From contig JALGPY010000001.1 of NCBI GenBank assembly GCA_023055425.1, positions 117,037,057 through 117,101,056 on the forward strand: a stretch of DNA of 64,000 bases. Reading direction: 5' to 3'. The notes under the pieces were generated by a model. The model was not told the origin of the DNA, made no database searches, and saw only the letters and a program-made list of their open reading frames with translations. This stretch comes from Linanthus parryae (taxonomy: Eukaryota; Streptophyta; Magnoliopsida; Ericales; Polemoniaceae). The stretch's first letter is position 1. Each line of letters opens with the position of its first letter. The position numbers were made by a program, and so were the translations under genes. Below are positions 1-10,563 of the stretch, in pieces.

Positions 1-893
1 AACAAGACCTTTGACATGAAAAATTTGGGCCCCCTCACATATTTTATGGGGCTTCAAATTTCCAGAAACAACACTGGGATTTTTATTCATCAAACTAAGT
101 ATATTGAAGATTTGTTATCTAGATTCAATATGTCCTCCTCTAAACCCTGCTCAACTCCTCTCAGTTGTGGTACAAAGTTCCATATCTCTGATGGGACTCC
201 TTTAAAATATGGTACTATGTTTAGATCCCTCCTTGGTGGTTTACAATACTTGTCTTTTTCAAGACCTGATATAGCAGTTGCAGTTAACCATTTGTGCCAG
301 TTTATGCACGCTCCTTCTGATGTGCATCTCACTGGTGCAAAACGCATTATGAGATACTTAAATGGTACTAGACATCATGGACTTCACTACAAAAAGGGTT
401 ATCTCCCTATACATGCCTTTTCGGACGCAGATTGGGCCGGCAATCCCTCGGATCGCCGGTCCACTTCTGGGTTTGTTATCTTTCTTGGGCCCAATCCTAT
501 ACATTGGGCCTCCAAAAAATAACCTACTGTGGCCCGTTCGTCAACAGAAGCAGAATACAGAGCCTTGGCTACAACCACAACATAGTTAAGTTGGTTACTT
601 ATGTTATTTAATGAATTACACATTAGAATACCTCACATTCCTAATATTTGGTGTGATAATCAATAAGCTATAGCCATGTATTTTAATCCTATTTTTCATG
701 CTCGCACCAAACATGTTGAAGTTGATTACCATTTTGTACGTGAGAAAGTTCTACTACGTAATATAGGGGTTTCTTTTGTCTCAGGTTCCAACCAGCTAGC
801 AGACATACTCACCAAGAACCTTCCTGCTCCAGCTTTTGAATCCATGAAGAACACTTCATGGTCTCATTCCGCCCATCAGTTTGAGGGAGCATA
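1..893 (+). pseudogene. Ty1/copia pol fragment: C-terminal reverse transcriptase and RNase H
   Basis: The reading frame enters from the left edge of the window. It reads the connection of copia RT (LGPLTYFMGLQIS, then SRPDIAVAVNHLCQF and RIMRYL), followed by RNase H signatures: DADWAG at about 436, STEAEYRA at about 541, CDNQ at about 655 and the HARTKHVEVDYHF block at about 700. It ends in FEGA and a stop at 891-893. In-frame stops at 520-522, at about 586 and at about 664 break the domain, so the copy is dead. RNase H would degrade the RNA strand during reverse transcription of the element. The polypurine-like run GTTTGAGGGAG at its end precedes the LTR. Family assignment is secure, but the rest of the element lies outside the window. 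Confidence 0.9.
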
Positions 894-1205
894 ATAAGGA
901 ACCTGCTACAAGAATAGTTTAGAGAAATTCTGGGGCATTATGTTATTTCTCATAAGTTTGTCATAGGGTCATATTGTAATAAGTAGAATGTCATTGGTCA
1001 CTATGTAATATCCCCAGACTATTATGACCGCTCATGGACGGTCTTATCCAGCTGTCTAAACTATGGTTATTCATTAAACCATAGTTAAGTCCTCACTATA
1101 TATTCTCTGTATCTACCCAGTTAGAGTTTCTATGGAATGAATAAAATTAATCCATCGTTTCGTTTCTTCTTCCCCTTTTCATCTTCCGTCTGGGTTCAAG
1201 AACCC
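890..1205 (+). repeat. Probable 3' LTR of the copia fragment
   Basis: This non-coding segment directly follows the polypurine run after the copia RNase H. It has a TATATA motif at 1097-1102 and an AATAAA signal at 1140-1145, the order expected in an LTR. The exact edges are uncertain because no partner LTR is in the window. The right edge is placed where minus-strand gag similarity starts. Confidence 0.55.
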
Positions 1206-1214
1206 AAAATCCCT

Positions 1215-1918
1215 TTTAAAGAATTGGTAAGAGACATTATAGCCATTTGAGCTGCATTAGACCCCAAATTGACCTCTCTTTGTTTCTCATGCTGCAAGAC
1301 TTGAGAAAACCTTTGTTCATGGGAGGAAGATCTTCTGTCAATAGAATTTGCTCCCTCACAAAAGTATAGCCATCATTAAGGCCCATAAGAAACTGCATGA
1401 CCAGATTTTCTTGTTGCTCAAGTAGTAGCTTATGCAATACATGACATGTACATTGATGACAACCACCACAAGAACACAGACCTCCAACCTTATGATTGCT
1501 TAATTCATCACATCAACTTCTGAATTTAGTGAAGTACATGGTCACGGTCATAGCATCTTGCTTCAAATTAGCAAGTGCTTTTTTTTGGTAAATTCGTGGA
1601 CGATTCTTCTGAGAAAATCGTTCAATAAGATCATGCCAGATTTCATAAGAAGTGGCAGAATACACTACACTATATCTTTGGAAATTGAATTCAGTAACCA
1701 TGAGATCACCATGCTATCGCAGAGCTTCCACAGAGAATACAAAGAATCAGAAGGATCAGGAGGCAACAAAGAACCAGATACAAAAGCAAGTTTGTTCTTC
1801 GCCTCAAGAGCAAGAGTCATAGATCTCAACCAGGTGTTGAAAATATCTCCAATTAAGAGTTGTGAAACGAAATTGATACCTGGATTATCCAAATTGGTGA
1901 GATAATACGGAGATGATT
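1215..1918 (-). pseudogene. Ty1/copia gag (UBN2 type), main part, minus strand
   Basis: Read on the minus strand, this gives a typical copia gag: DNPGINFVSQLL, then NTWLRSMTLALEAKNKL, then a stretch with W, L and IW...L...F spacing, then QFLMGLND..Y..VREQILL. Gag would form the virus-like particle coat. The frame is broken by indels and stops near 1660-1700 and 1437-1513. The 3' part (zinc knuckle, pol) is missing beyond about 1205, where an oppositely oriented copia LTR starts. The 5' end is cut at 1918 by insertion of chromovirus E1. The missing N-terminus lies at 27453-27497, and the reading frame is continuous across the insertion when one copy of the 5-bp target duplication is discounted. 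Confidence 0.85.
1914..1918. repeat. Target-site duplication TGATT, left copy, of E1
   Basis: TGATT immediately precedes the terminal TGTAACACCC of the left LTR and recurs at 27453-27457 just after the right LTR. Five bases is the usual duplication length for Ty3/gypsy integrases. The duplication lies inside the copia gag frame. Confidence 0.85.
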
Positions 1919-3683
1919 TGTAACACCCCCAAAATGACCAAGCCGGAGGCCCGGGGGGTGTCACTCCGTACCCGAGACAAAGCCCGGATACAAGGACATT
2001 TAAAAGTGGATCTCAAGCAAACTAAATTAAAAGTTAAACAATAGAACTTTATTACAACTCCAAAGCTGCCTCAAACGTGGGCGCTTAACAAACTAGTGTG
2101 TTATAATCTAACAAAAGAGTTCTACTTTTATTGAAATGAAAATTACTAATTTTTTTCTAGGTGATGAACCGCGTCCCCCGCTAAGCCAAATACTCACCAC
2201 CTGGACCTGTGGTGCAGAAATAAAAAGAAACACCACAGTACAAAAATCAGCATAAAAATACTGGCAAGCAAACAACCAAGCATGTAAAATGATGATGAGG
2301 CAGTTATAAAAACAATGACCATTTTTGCGAGTAGGAGTTCAACTTTAAACACATCGGAAGTTTGAATTTGACACTTGTAAGAAAACATGAGAGTTTACAG
2401 TACGCAAATTCGAGTTCAATACTCAAGTTGGAAAATCCCAAATTTTCATACTCATTCTTTTTCCCATAAATAACCATTAATTCCAAAATATCACAATTTC
2501 AATTAGTTGATACGGGGAAGAACCAATCACTTCGCAAGCATCCAAGACCTTAAGTGTCGACACCCCCTTACAGACTTCTTGCGGTCAGAAGGGTGAGTAC
2601 TAGGAGCGATCCGGGGCCTTGCAACCGGATTAAATACAATTAATTGGCCAGGTATAACCCGACCAAGCCCAATAGTAACCATGAGACAATCCCGCACAAC
2701 TCTTCCACTTTACGTTATCGTGAATTGATAACTTATTATGTTATTTCCAAGAAAAGCAGTTACAAGTAAGATTGGATGTTTAAATGACACATAAACACAT
2801 AGCACGTAATCTATTTTGAGACATGTAAAAAGAAATCATTTGACACGAAGGGAGTTAGGCACACTAGGCCTGGCATGTTTACTCACCTCGTTTGCAAGCG
2901 ATTACGGCGACTCAATCGTAGTACTCAACGTATGCGTCGTCGGTGAATTCGTCGCCTACAAGTTAACAATACTCTAATTAAATTATAATTTCTTAGTAAG
3001 AAAAATACTAAGCTATATTATATGCACATGACACCCCAACGGTTTAAGGTTATAAAACCAACCCAACATCCCCCTTAATTCATACTTCAAAACCAATCCC
3101 AAAACCTTATTCCAAAATCCCATAACCTAAAGTATAAGTTATGCCTCAAACGGATAATAATAAGTTTAGCCTCAAACGGATCTTAATTTTGATTCCTGAA
3201 TCAAAAGATATGCTCGTTTCAAATATCAAATTCCCCTCAAAATACCCATACGGGAAATAACAATTTCCATGAAACGTTTCCCCCAATCATCTAGTTCATC
3301 CTACATTCATACTAAACCTAATACAACATGAATACCCACATCAAACAAGTGGTAATTACTAGCTAATCCTATTGTTTCGGCTTGATTTAACCCCTTACAT
3401 AAACTAGGGTTTATGAATAATCACTTGAACAACGAATAAAGTGATTAGAGATGTTCTACGTGGTGAAGACGGTAATCAAAGTGAGTACAACAAATCTGAA
3501 ATTAACGAGCAACATGTTACTTACGTGAGATGTGAGAGATTCGAGTGATTGAAGTGATGGAGATGAAGATGTTGGCGACAAATCAAGGGCTGCCGGAAAA
3601 ATATACATCAACAATCATGGAGGAAGAAGAAGAAGATGAACAAAACGCAGGAAGAGAAGGAGAAGAAGAACGCACAGTAGAGA

Positions 3684-3736
<53 letters not shown>

Positions 3737-4119
3737 AGAGAGGATACGATGAGGATGAAGAAAAATCACAACTGACGTGATTTTGGGTGAGAAAAATCTG
3801 TCTGGTATTATTTTTGGGTCAAAAATCATATCAATCAGTGCAGAAAGACACTTATCCACCACTAGTTTAGGTAATAAGACAACTACCTCCCCCAACTTAA
3901 TTAAAGGCACTAATAACTTTAGATAAAAGACACAAAGACCCCAAATTGCTAGCAAAGCTTTACAAATGACTCCCAACATTTAGATTTCACTCCCAACACA
4001 AGTAATAATATCACAAATACCCAAAATATCCATAGTCACATGTCACAAATACCCAAAGTATCCATAGTCGAATATCACGAATACCCAAAATACCCTTAGT
4101 CACGAAACGGGGTATTTCA
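1919..4119 (-). repeat. E1 left LTR, inverted
   Basis: This 2201-bp segment starts TGTAACACCCCC and ends GGGGTATTTCA. Along its length it is the reverse complement of the right LTR (25183-27452). For example, the GA run at 3682-3732 matches the CT run near 25570-25622, and the block at 3545-3640 matches 25680-25765 exactly in reverse complement. The right LTR follows a proper polypurine tract, so that one shows the true orientation. This copy is therefore inverted between an intact outer target duplication and an intact inner primer site. One length difference of about 70-100 bp is seen near 3120-3180 (26120-26220 in the right copy). Confidence 0.9.
3682..3732. repeat. (GA)n microsatellite in the E1 left LTR
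   Basis: An uninterrupted GA run of about 50 bases. Its mirror (CT)n lies in the right LTR at 25570-25622. The apparent Glu/Arg-rich reading frame across it is a product of the repeat. Confidence 0.95.
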
Positions 4120-4124
4120 TCAGG

Positions 4125-4136
4125 TGGTATCAGAGC
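4125..4136 (+). promoter_or_regulatory. E1 primer-binding site (initiator tRNA-Met)
   Basis: TGGTATCAGAGC is the standard plant primer site complementary to the 3' end of initiator tRNA-Met, used to start minus-strand DNA synthesis. It lies 5 bases after the left LTR and faces the + direction, agreeing with the + strand gag and pol. It therefore disagrees with the orientation of the LTR beside it. Confidence 0.9.
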
Positions 4137-4552
4137 GGGCAATCCAAAAGGGAAAACAAAACCTGTTCGGGTAACTAAAATGAACATAGGCAAAGTGATT
4201 AAAATTTGACAAGCCGTTGGGAATTTGGGTAGTATTTCTAGGACTATTATGTGTGTAAATTCTTAGAAAAAATAGGATAGAAGAAGTACGCCCACCAACC
4301 CACTCCTAACTAAGAACTTTGGCCTACCCGAGATACTAAGAGATTGGGTTTTGAGGCGTTTCAGTGGAGTCCGGGTTAGAAACCTTTGATCATCCAACCT
4401 TTTTGAGGCGTTTTGTTGGGAGTTGATTTCAAAAGTCTTGGTTATAAAATTTAAGTTTTGGAAATAAGTGTTTATTTCATGAGAGTAGTAATTTTTATTT
4501 ACGTTATATACTTTGTGGAGTAAGATACTTATGAAGTTGTTTTCTTTTGTAG

Positions 4553-5144
4553 ATGGCTAGGACCAAAACGACCCCTAGGAAGCGTGTATTGCCCGTCGAG
4601 AAGCACCCAATTGTGACACCATGGGTTGAGGGTGAGGATTTTCCAGCGTTTCGTGATCGCGTCGTTCAGTTTTGTAAGGTTTGTGGAATCACAGTTTTCT
4701 CGGTACCGGAATCCTGCGTTTCATGCTTATTGTATGGTGAAGGCACTTCCCATGGGACCTTTATTTGGAGACATAATAGCAAAATATAGCAACATCATGG
4801 ACAACTACAAACGAATGAATGCTAGGGATTACCTTTACCAAGGTGAATGGAGGTTCAACGCCGACTTCATATGCAATTTGTTAATGGAGGTCCATGTAAA
4901 GTGGCAAGGTTACACGGTTATTGAGGTGAATGCTATTGAAGCCAAAGAGGTGATTATCATATACTCTAGTGACGATGAGGAGGTCGAAGAGGATCCAATG
5001 AAAGATGTCGATGAATACCCCGAGATTGAAGAAGATCCAATGGATTATTATGAAAGTGAAGAAGACCCAAGTGAGGGTGAGGATATCGAGGAAGACCCCG
5101 AGGAAGATGAGGAATTTGAGGAGAGCGACGAAAACGAGGATTAA
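4553..5144 (+). pseudogene. Extra leader ORF of E1, unknown function, frameshifted
   Basis: An ATG at 4553 opens a frame starting MARTKTTPRKR. After a +1 shift at about 4690-4720 it continues (FHAYCMVKALP...GPLFGDIIAKY) to a stop at 5142-5144. Together this is about 195 codons. The N-terminus is basic, and its first residues resemble histone H3 (MARTKQTARK). The last 60 residues are strongly acidic, with repeated EEDP and ESEEDP units. It sits about 1 kb upstream of gag in the leader, where chromoviruses normally have no gene. I do not recognise the family. It may be an accessory protein, or a captured and decaying fragment. Confidence 0.5.
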
Positions 5145-6138
5145 GCATGTTATAATTCTTTGATTTCCTAGACATTGATACAATTTGAAGTTTTTTTTTG
5201 TTTGGAATAAGGCTATGATGCCAAACAATATTTTGAGCTTCTTGAATAATTTTTGAATAGCCACTTTTGGGCTAGAGTTAAATCCTTAGCGTTTTGATTT
5301 AAGGATGAGGAATTATGCTCATGTTTTGAGGACCCGATTTGGGAGATTAATAAATTTAGTTCTCTGATTTTGGAGTATGATTTGATGAATTAAGATTGTC
5401 ATGTGTTTTGTTATCATTGATTGAGTAATTAGAAAGTGTTCATGGAGTTAGAACGCGAAAACCTTGATCTTTGGTGTTGTTGAATCTGCACAGCAGTGAG
5501 GTTTTGTTATAGAAGACGTATTTAATTTTGGATTTATTTTTCCCTGAATTTTTCCCAGAGTGTAGACATACCCATGTATCTCTCATAAAACTTTCAGCCC
5601 TATATGAGTTCTGGAGAATCAGTTACGAATTTTCAAAGTTGGTGGTTCAGTAGCAGAATTGCAAAGTGACTAGCTGTAGCATTTTTCATTTTTACATATC
5701 TTCCAGATCTTGTTTAGTTCTAAACTTTTTATGAAAGTTAGTAGACATGATTGGCTAATACTGGGCTAAAGCCTAGCTCATTTTGAGGATTTTAAAGTCA
5801 GTTTAAGGCTTTCCAAAATCAAAGTTTCTGTTCTGGTGGTCTGTGACAGCAGCTGTAGTATTCTCTATGCAACTTGAGTTCTACAATTTAGTTTGAGTTG
5901 ATTCTTATTGAGTATTAAAGTAGACTCAGAGATGGTGTTTCTTACCAAAATTCATAATTTTTTCTTGTCCGATTGTTCATTTTCCAAATTTTTAAAGAGA
6001 GATGACGAAATGAGACGTGATCAGCCTATGTGTAAATACATGCTCATTTGAGTAATTGATGATCAATGTGTGACATTACTTGCCTAATTGCGCGTTACAT
6101 GCCATGTATTCATGTTTACTTTTACTACATGATGGGCT
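5145..6138. other. E1 leader without recognisable genes
   Basis: About 1 kb of T-rich untranslated sequence between the extra ORF and gag. I see no open frame, repeat or RNA gene in it. It may be part of the long leader of E1. Confidence 0.6.
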
Positions 6139-7446
6139 GTGAATAATACAATAGGTTATAGTGTAGGTATTATGACTGATAGACCACATCGATACTACAC
6201 CAGGAGGAATTCTCAAGTACCGATGGCAGCCCCAATCAACAACAAAAACAACAACATGGAGCAATTCTTTGCTCAATTTGCTCAAATGGCTCAAAAAATG
6301 AACCAGGGAGGGCAGAATGCAGCCAACTGGGCGAAGAAAGTGGCTGACATGAAGCCAGGGAACTTTACAGGCAATGAGGACCCGGTTGAGCTTGAAGACT
6401 GGATCGATGAGATGGATAAGGTCCTTGAGCTGGTTGAGTGCCCTGAAAACCGCAAGGTCGTTTGCGCAGCATTCTACCTGATGAATGAAGACAATATATG
6501 GTGGATGAGCACGCGTCAGCACTTCTTGGCTCAACCCAATTTCAATTGGGAGGCTCTTCAGACTACACTCCGCACACGCTTCTATCCGGCTCATGTCCAG
6601 GATCAGAAGTATATCCATTTTGTGAATCTGACGCAGGGGAATGGTTCTGTGACCGAGTACTTTAAGAAGTTCATGGAACTATCTCGATTCGCAGGTCAGC
6701 TGATGCCTGATGAGGCGACCAAGGTTAGGAAGTTTATGTCCGGTCTCGAACTCCATCTGCAGAAGGACTTGATGTGCAGAACATATGATACCCTTCAGGA
6801 AGCATATGATAGAGCTGCAGCTGTTTAGCGCATTCAAGAGGCGCAAGACGAGAAGCGAGGAAAACGCAAGATTGAGAGCGTTGTGGGCTATGGCAACAAT
6901 CAGGGTAAGAACAACCAGGGTAGTCAGGACAAGAGGTTCAAGCCCAACCAAGGAGGAGGTAACCAGTGTCAGTACCGTGGCAACCAACAGAACTCCGGTG
7001 ACCAGCTTCCTCGCCGCTACATTTGCAAAAGGTGTCAGAAAAATCACCCTGGAGTTGATTGCAAAGGGAATGTAATCACTTGCCATAACTGTGGCAAGAG
7101 GGGACATCGGGCTTTCGAGTGCCGTACACGAACGAATGGGAATCAGCAGGTGAACAATGGAGGAAACTATCAAGGAAACCGACAGTTCAATGGCAACAAC
7201 CAGGGCGGAAACAGGAACAATGGGAACCGCTACAGCCAGAATAATGGGGGCAACAATTATGGAAGACAGCAGGGGAACAACCAAGGTAATGGGAGGAACA
7301 ATGGAGTTCAAAACAGGAACGGGAACAACAATGCTCCGGCTAATGCCAACAACAACAACAATGGGACTGGTACAGCAGGAACAGCAGCACAAAATGGGAA
7401 TGTTGCACGGATTGCTGTCATGAGGCAGAAGCAGCAAATGGAGTAG
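6139..7446 (+). pseudogene. E1 gag: capsid and two zinc knuckles
   Basis: The frame opens at 6139; the conserved start is more likely the ATG at 6172 or 6223. It runs through a retrotransposon gag domain (MKPGNFTGNEDPVELEDWIDEM, RFYPAHV, GSVTEYFKKFMELSRFA). A TAG at 6826-6828 interrupts it. The same frame then continues with KR.KRKIE, a first knuckle (YICKRCQKNHPGVDC) at about 7020 and a classic CCHC knuckle (CHNCGKRGHRAFEC) at about 7080. An Asn/Gly-rich low-complexity tail of about 100 residues follows. Gag packages element RNA into particles. The frame ends at 7444-7446, and protease follows in another frame. Confidence 0.85.
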
Positions 7447-9850
7447 TCACTGGTACATTTCTTGTCCATGATCAACCAGCTTTTACTCTATTTGATTCTG
7501 GAGCATCGTATTCGTTTATTTCTTCATCATTTGTGGAAAAGTTGAGTCTCAATAAGCCGTCTAGAATATCCATCCCTGTAGCTACCCCAACCGGTCATAT
7601 AACAGTGTGTGATACCATATTTGAAGGGGTAGAAGTTAAGATTTCGGCTAGTACCTTACCGGCGAATCTGATACAATTTGATCTTGGGGGGATAGATGTT
7701 ATATTGGGGATGGATTGGCTGGGTAAATATCGAGCAGTTATAGAGTTTCACGACCAGAAAATCAGGCTTAGAGGCCCAAAGGGGGAAAAGGTTTCCTACC
7801 GTGGCATCACGAAGGAACCATGTATCAGGCTAGTGTCAGCTTTGACCATAGTCAACCAAGTAAAGAAGGGGTATGGTGCTTATTTGTGTTATGTCCAAGA
7901 CGTGTCTAAGAAGGAGAACATGCTAGATGAGATACCAATAGCCAAGGACTTTCCCGATGTGTTCCCGGATGAGATTCCAGGAATGCCACCTAGAAGGGAA
8001 GTTGAGCTCACTATGGACCTAGCACCTGGAACAGCTCCAATCTCAAAGGCGCCGTACAGAATGGCACCGGCAGAGTTGAAGGAACTAAAGGATCAGTTGC
8101 AGGAGTTACTTCAAAAAGGTTACATAAGGCCAAGTGTGTCGCCTTGGGGTGCACCTGTATTATTTGTGAAGAAGAAAGATGGAAGCTTGAGGTTGTTCAT
8201 TGACTATAGAGAGTTGAACAGCGCAACGATCAAGAACAAATACCCTTTACCCCGAATTGACGACATGTTCGATCAGTTGCAAGGGGCGAGTGTCTTCTCA
8301 AAGATAGATTTGAGATCAGGGTATCACCAGCTTCGGGTAGCCGAGAAGGACATCACGAAGACAGCATTTAGAACGAGGTGTGGACATTATGAATTTACTG
8401 TCATGCCTTTTGGCCTAACTAATGCTCCTGCAGTATTCATGGACCTAATCGTGTTATGAAGACGTTTCTGGATCGGTTCGTGGTCGTCTTCATTGATGAC
8501 ATCCTCGTTTACTCAAAGAGCGAGGAAGAGCACCAAGAACATCTCAGGGAAGTGTTGGAGACATTGAGGCATGAGAAGCTGTAAGCTAAGTTCTCAAAAA
8601 TGTGAGTTTTGGCTATATCAAGTTCCATTTCTGGGTCACATAATCTCAAAAGAAGGGATATCCGTGGATCCAGGAAAGATTTTAGCAGTTAAAGATTGGC
8701 CAACTCCAAAGAATGTGTCGGAAATAAGAAGTTTTCTGGGATTGGCAGGATATTACAGACGTTTCGTAAAAGATTTCTCGAAGATCGCCAGACCGCTGAC
8801 TACGCTAACCAAGAAGACAGTAAAGTATCAGTGGGGCGAAGATTGTGAAGAGGCATTCCAGAAATTGAAAGAAAAGTTGACTACAGCACCTGTGTTAGCT
8901 TTACCCAATGAATCTGGCGAGTTTGACGTTTACAACGACGCATCGAAGAAGGGTTTAGGATGCGTGCTTATGCAGGAAAGAAGGGTTATTGCCTATGGTT
9001 CGAGACAGCTGAAAACTCATGAAGAGAACTATGCTACGCATGATTTGGAGCTTGCATCAATATTTTTTGCACTGAAGATATGGAGACATCACCTGTATGG
9101 ATCAGTGTGTAGATTGTATACTGACAACATCAGTCTCAAATACATCTTCACTCAGATTGAGCTAAACAACAGACAAAGACGTTGGCTAGAGATCATAAAG
9201 GATTATGACTTGCGTATCCAGTACCACGAAGGGAAGGAAAACGTAGTAGCTGATGCGTTAAGTCGAAAATCGAGCCATACTTTAGGGGCTATGCTAGTTT
9301 TGCCAGACTGGCTATGCCATGAGTTCCGAAAACTCGAGATTGAAGTGGTGGAACAAGGTGGAGTAAAGAATATCCTTGGGAATATGACAGTTGTGCCAGA
9401 AGTCTTGGAAGAAATAAGGAGTAACCAGCCAGGAGGCGTGAAGTTGGAGAGGATAAAGAAGAAGATTGTGGAAGGTCAAGCAAAGGATTTCAAGATCCAT
9501 GAAGATGGAAGTATCCGCTATACGGGGAGATTGTGTGTACCACACAAGTGTGCGGAAACCAAGGAGAAGTTGATGCGTGAAGCGCACAACACACCCTACT
9601 CAGTACATCCAGGGGGTGACAAACTCTATAAGGATCTAAAGAAGAATTTCTGGTGGCCCAACATGAAAAGGGAAGTAGCAGAATTTGTGGCCAGATGTCT
9701 GACTTGTCAGAAAGTGAAGTTTGAACATAAGAGAATGGGAGGCTTAGTCCAACCATTAAATGTCCCAGATTGGAAGTGGGATTCAATTTCGATGAATTTC
9801 GTAACTGCTTTGCCGACATCGAAGAATGGGCTGAATCAAATTTGGGTCGT
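7447..9850 (+). pseudogene. E1 pol: protease, RT, RNase H, partial integrase
   Basis: Aspartic protease has [11 protein letters not shown] at about 7490 and ILGMDWL at about 7695. RT follows with [32 protein letters not shown] and the catalytic [10 protein letters not shown] at about 8490. RNase H has [11 protein letters not shown] at about 8930, TDN at about 9120 and ADALSRK at about 9250. The integrase zinc domain is at about 9570-9720 (H, H, CLTC). Lesions seen: a frame change between gag and protease, a frameshift at about 8445 (4 bases missing after MDL), a stop at about 8582, and an extra A at about 8600. The first catalytic Asp of integrase is Asn (SMNFV, about 9790). The rest of the catalytic core is deleted at about 9845. 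Confidence 0.9.
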
Positions 9851-9889
9851 GTTCACAACGTATTCCACGTGTCTCAGCTAAAGAAGTAC
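9848..9889 (+). pseudogene. E1 integrase C-terminal piece before E2
   Basis: After the deletion junction, the frame beginning at 9848 reads [14 protein letters not shown], the conserved end of the chromovirus integrase (HPVFHVSxL type). E2 then interrupts it, and the frame resumes at 24748. At the junction, the upstream IWVV reading and the downstream GRVHNV reading share the bases TTGGGTCGT, which suggests that a short shared sequence guided the deletion. Confidence 0.8.
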
Positions 9890-9894
9890 GTGCC
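9890..9894. repeat. Target-site duplication GTGCC, left copy, of E2
   Basis: GTGCC precedes the LTR start TGTAGA and recurs perfectly at 24748-24752 after LTR end CACA. It shows that E2 inserted into E1's integrase tail. Confidence 0.9.
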
Positions 9895-10522
9895 TGTAGA
9901 AAGTGCTTTCTGAGCTGACAGATCTTGGCCACGTGGCAACCATCCAGCACACCATATTGTGCTCCACACACACTGGATCACCAGCCGAGCGGATCCATGT
10001 GGGGGCTGCGAGACAGAGCCCTCGCATACCACTGCGCGGGACTTGTAGGGACTTAGTGGTTTGGAGGCTAGAGTAAGCCCTGTCGCGTGCGAGCCAAGCC
10101 CGCACGCGACCTTTAGTAACTGCTTTGAGAGATTTATGGCACGAGCTCCATAAACCCGGTCAATCCGGTCAAACCCGGTCAACCTCGTAACGTTTCGGTA
10201 TTCGCGCACAACGTGCTGTAACGGTCCCTATATACTCGGACGAACGTGCCGTTATGGTTAAGCTAATTAAGCCGCCATTAATGGGCGCATTAACCACACT
10301 ACAACGCTCACGTTCTCTGCTATATATAGGATGTTAACCTTTCCATACAAAAAAAAGAATGCACTAGCCATACGCGGAAGCTCTGCCGAACCTCTGTCTC
10401 TCTCTCAGACATTACTACTGCCTTACTCTCTCCCTACACACAACCCAACTCTTCCTGTGCAATCTCTGATCCTCTACATACGGTGTACACGGAGGTCTCC
10501 CCGCCGGAATCTCTTGTGCACA
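9895..10522 (+). repeat. E2 5' LTR
   Basis: Starts TGTAGAAAGTGC and ends TTGTGCACA. It matches the 3' LTR at 24119-24747, with about a dozen differences by hand count. A TATATATA box lies at 10321-10328. Confidence 0.95.
10321..10328 (+). promoter_or_regulatory. TATA box of the E2 5' LTR
   Basis: TATATATA about 200 bases before the LTR end. It is conserved at 24546-24553 and, in the related element E3, at 32373-32380. It is likely to set the start of the full-length transcript. Confidence 0.6.
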
Positions 10523-10526
10523 TTTT

Positions 10527-10545
10527 TGGTGAACCCGACGTGAAC
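10527..10545 (+). promoter_or_regulatory. E2 primer-binding site
   Basis: TGGTGAACCCGACGTGAAC lies four bases after the 5' LTR. It begins with TGG, the complement of a tRNA CCA end. The same site, with two changes, follows the E3 5' LTR at 32575. I cannot name the tRNA with confidence. Confidence 0.6.
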
Positions 10546-10563
10546 TTACCAACAAAAGCAACC

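Noticed and set aside
3545..3775. Open frame with long Glu/Arg run (and mirror frame at 25565-25765)
   Set aside because: It is translation of a (GA)n microsatellite in the E1 LTR.
4125..4136. tRNA gene fragments at the primer sites (4125, 27588, 10527, 32575)
   Set aside because: They match only the tRNA 3' end complement, next to LTRs, and are primer sites.
4553..4590. Histone H3 gene
   Set aside because: Only the first residues match H3. The rest of the frame has no histone fold, and it lies in a retrotransposon leader.
6679..7437. Minus-strand frame rich in Val/Ile over gag of E1
   Set aside because: Shadow of the Asn/Gly-rich gag tail. No domain.
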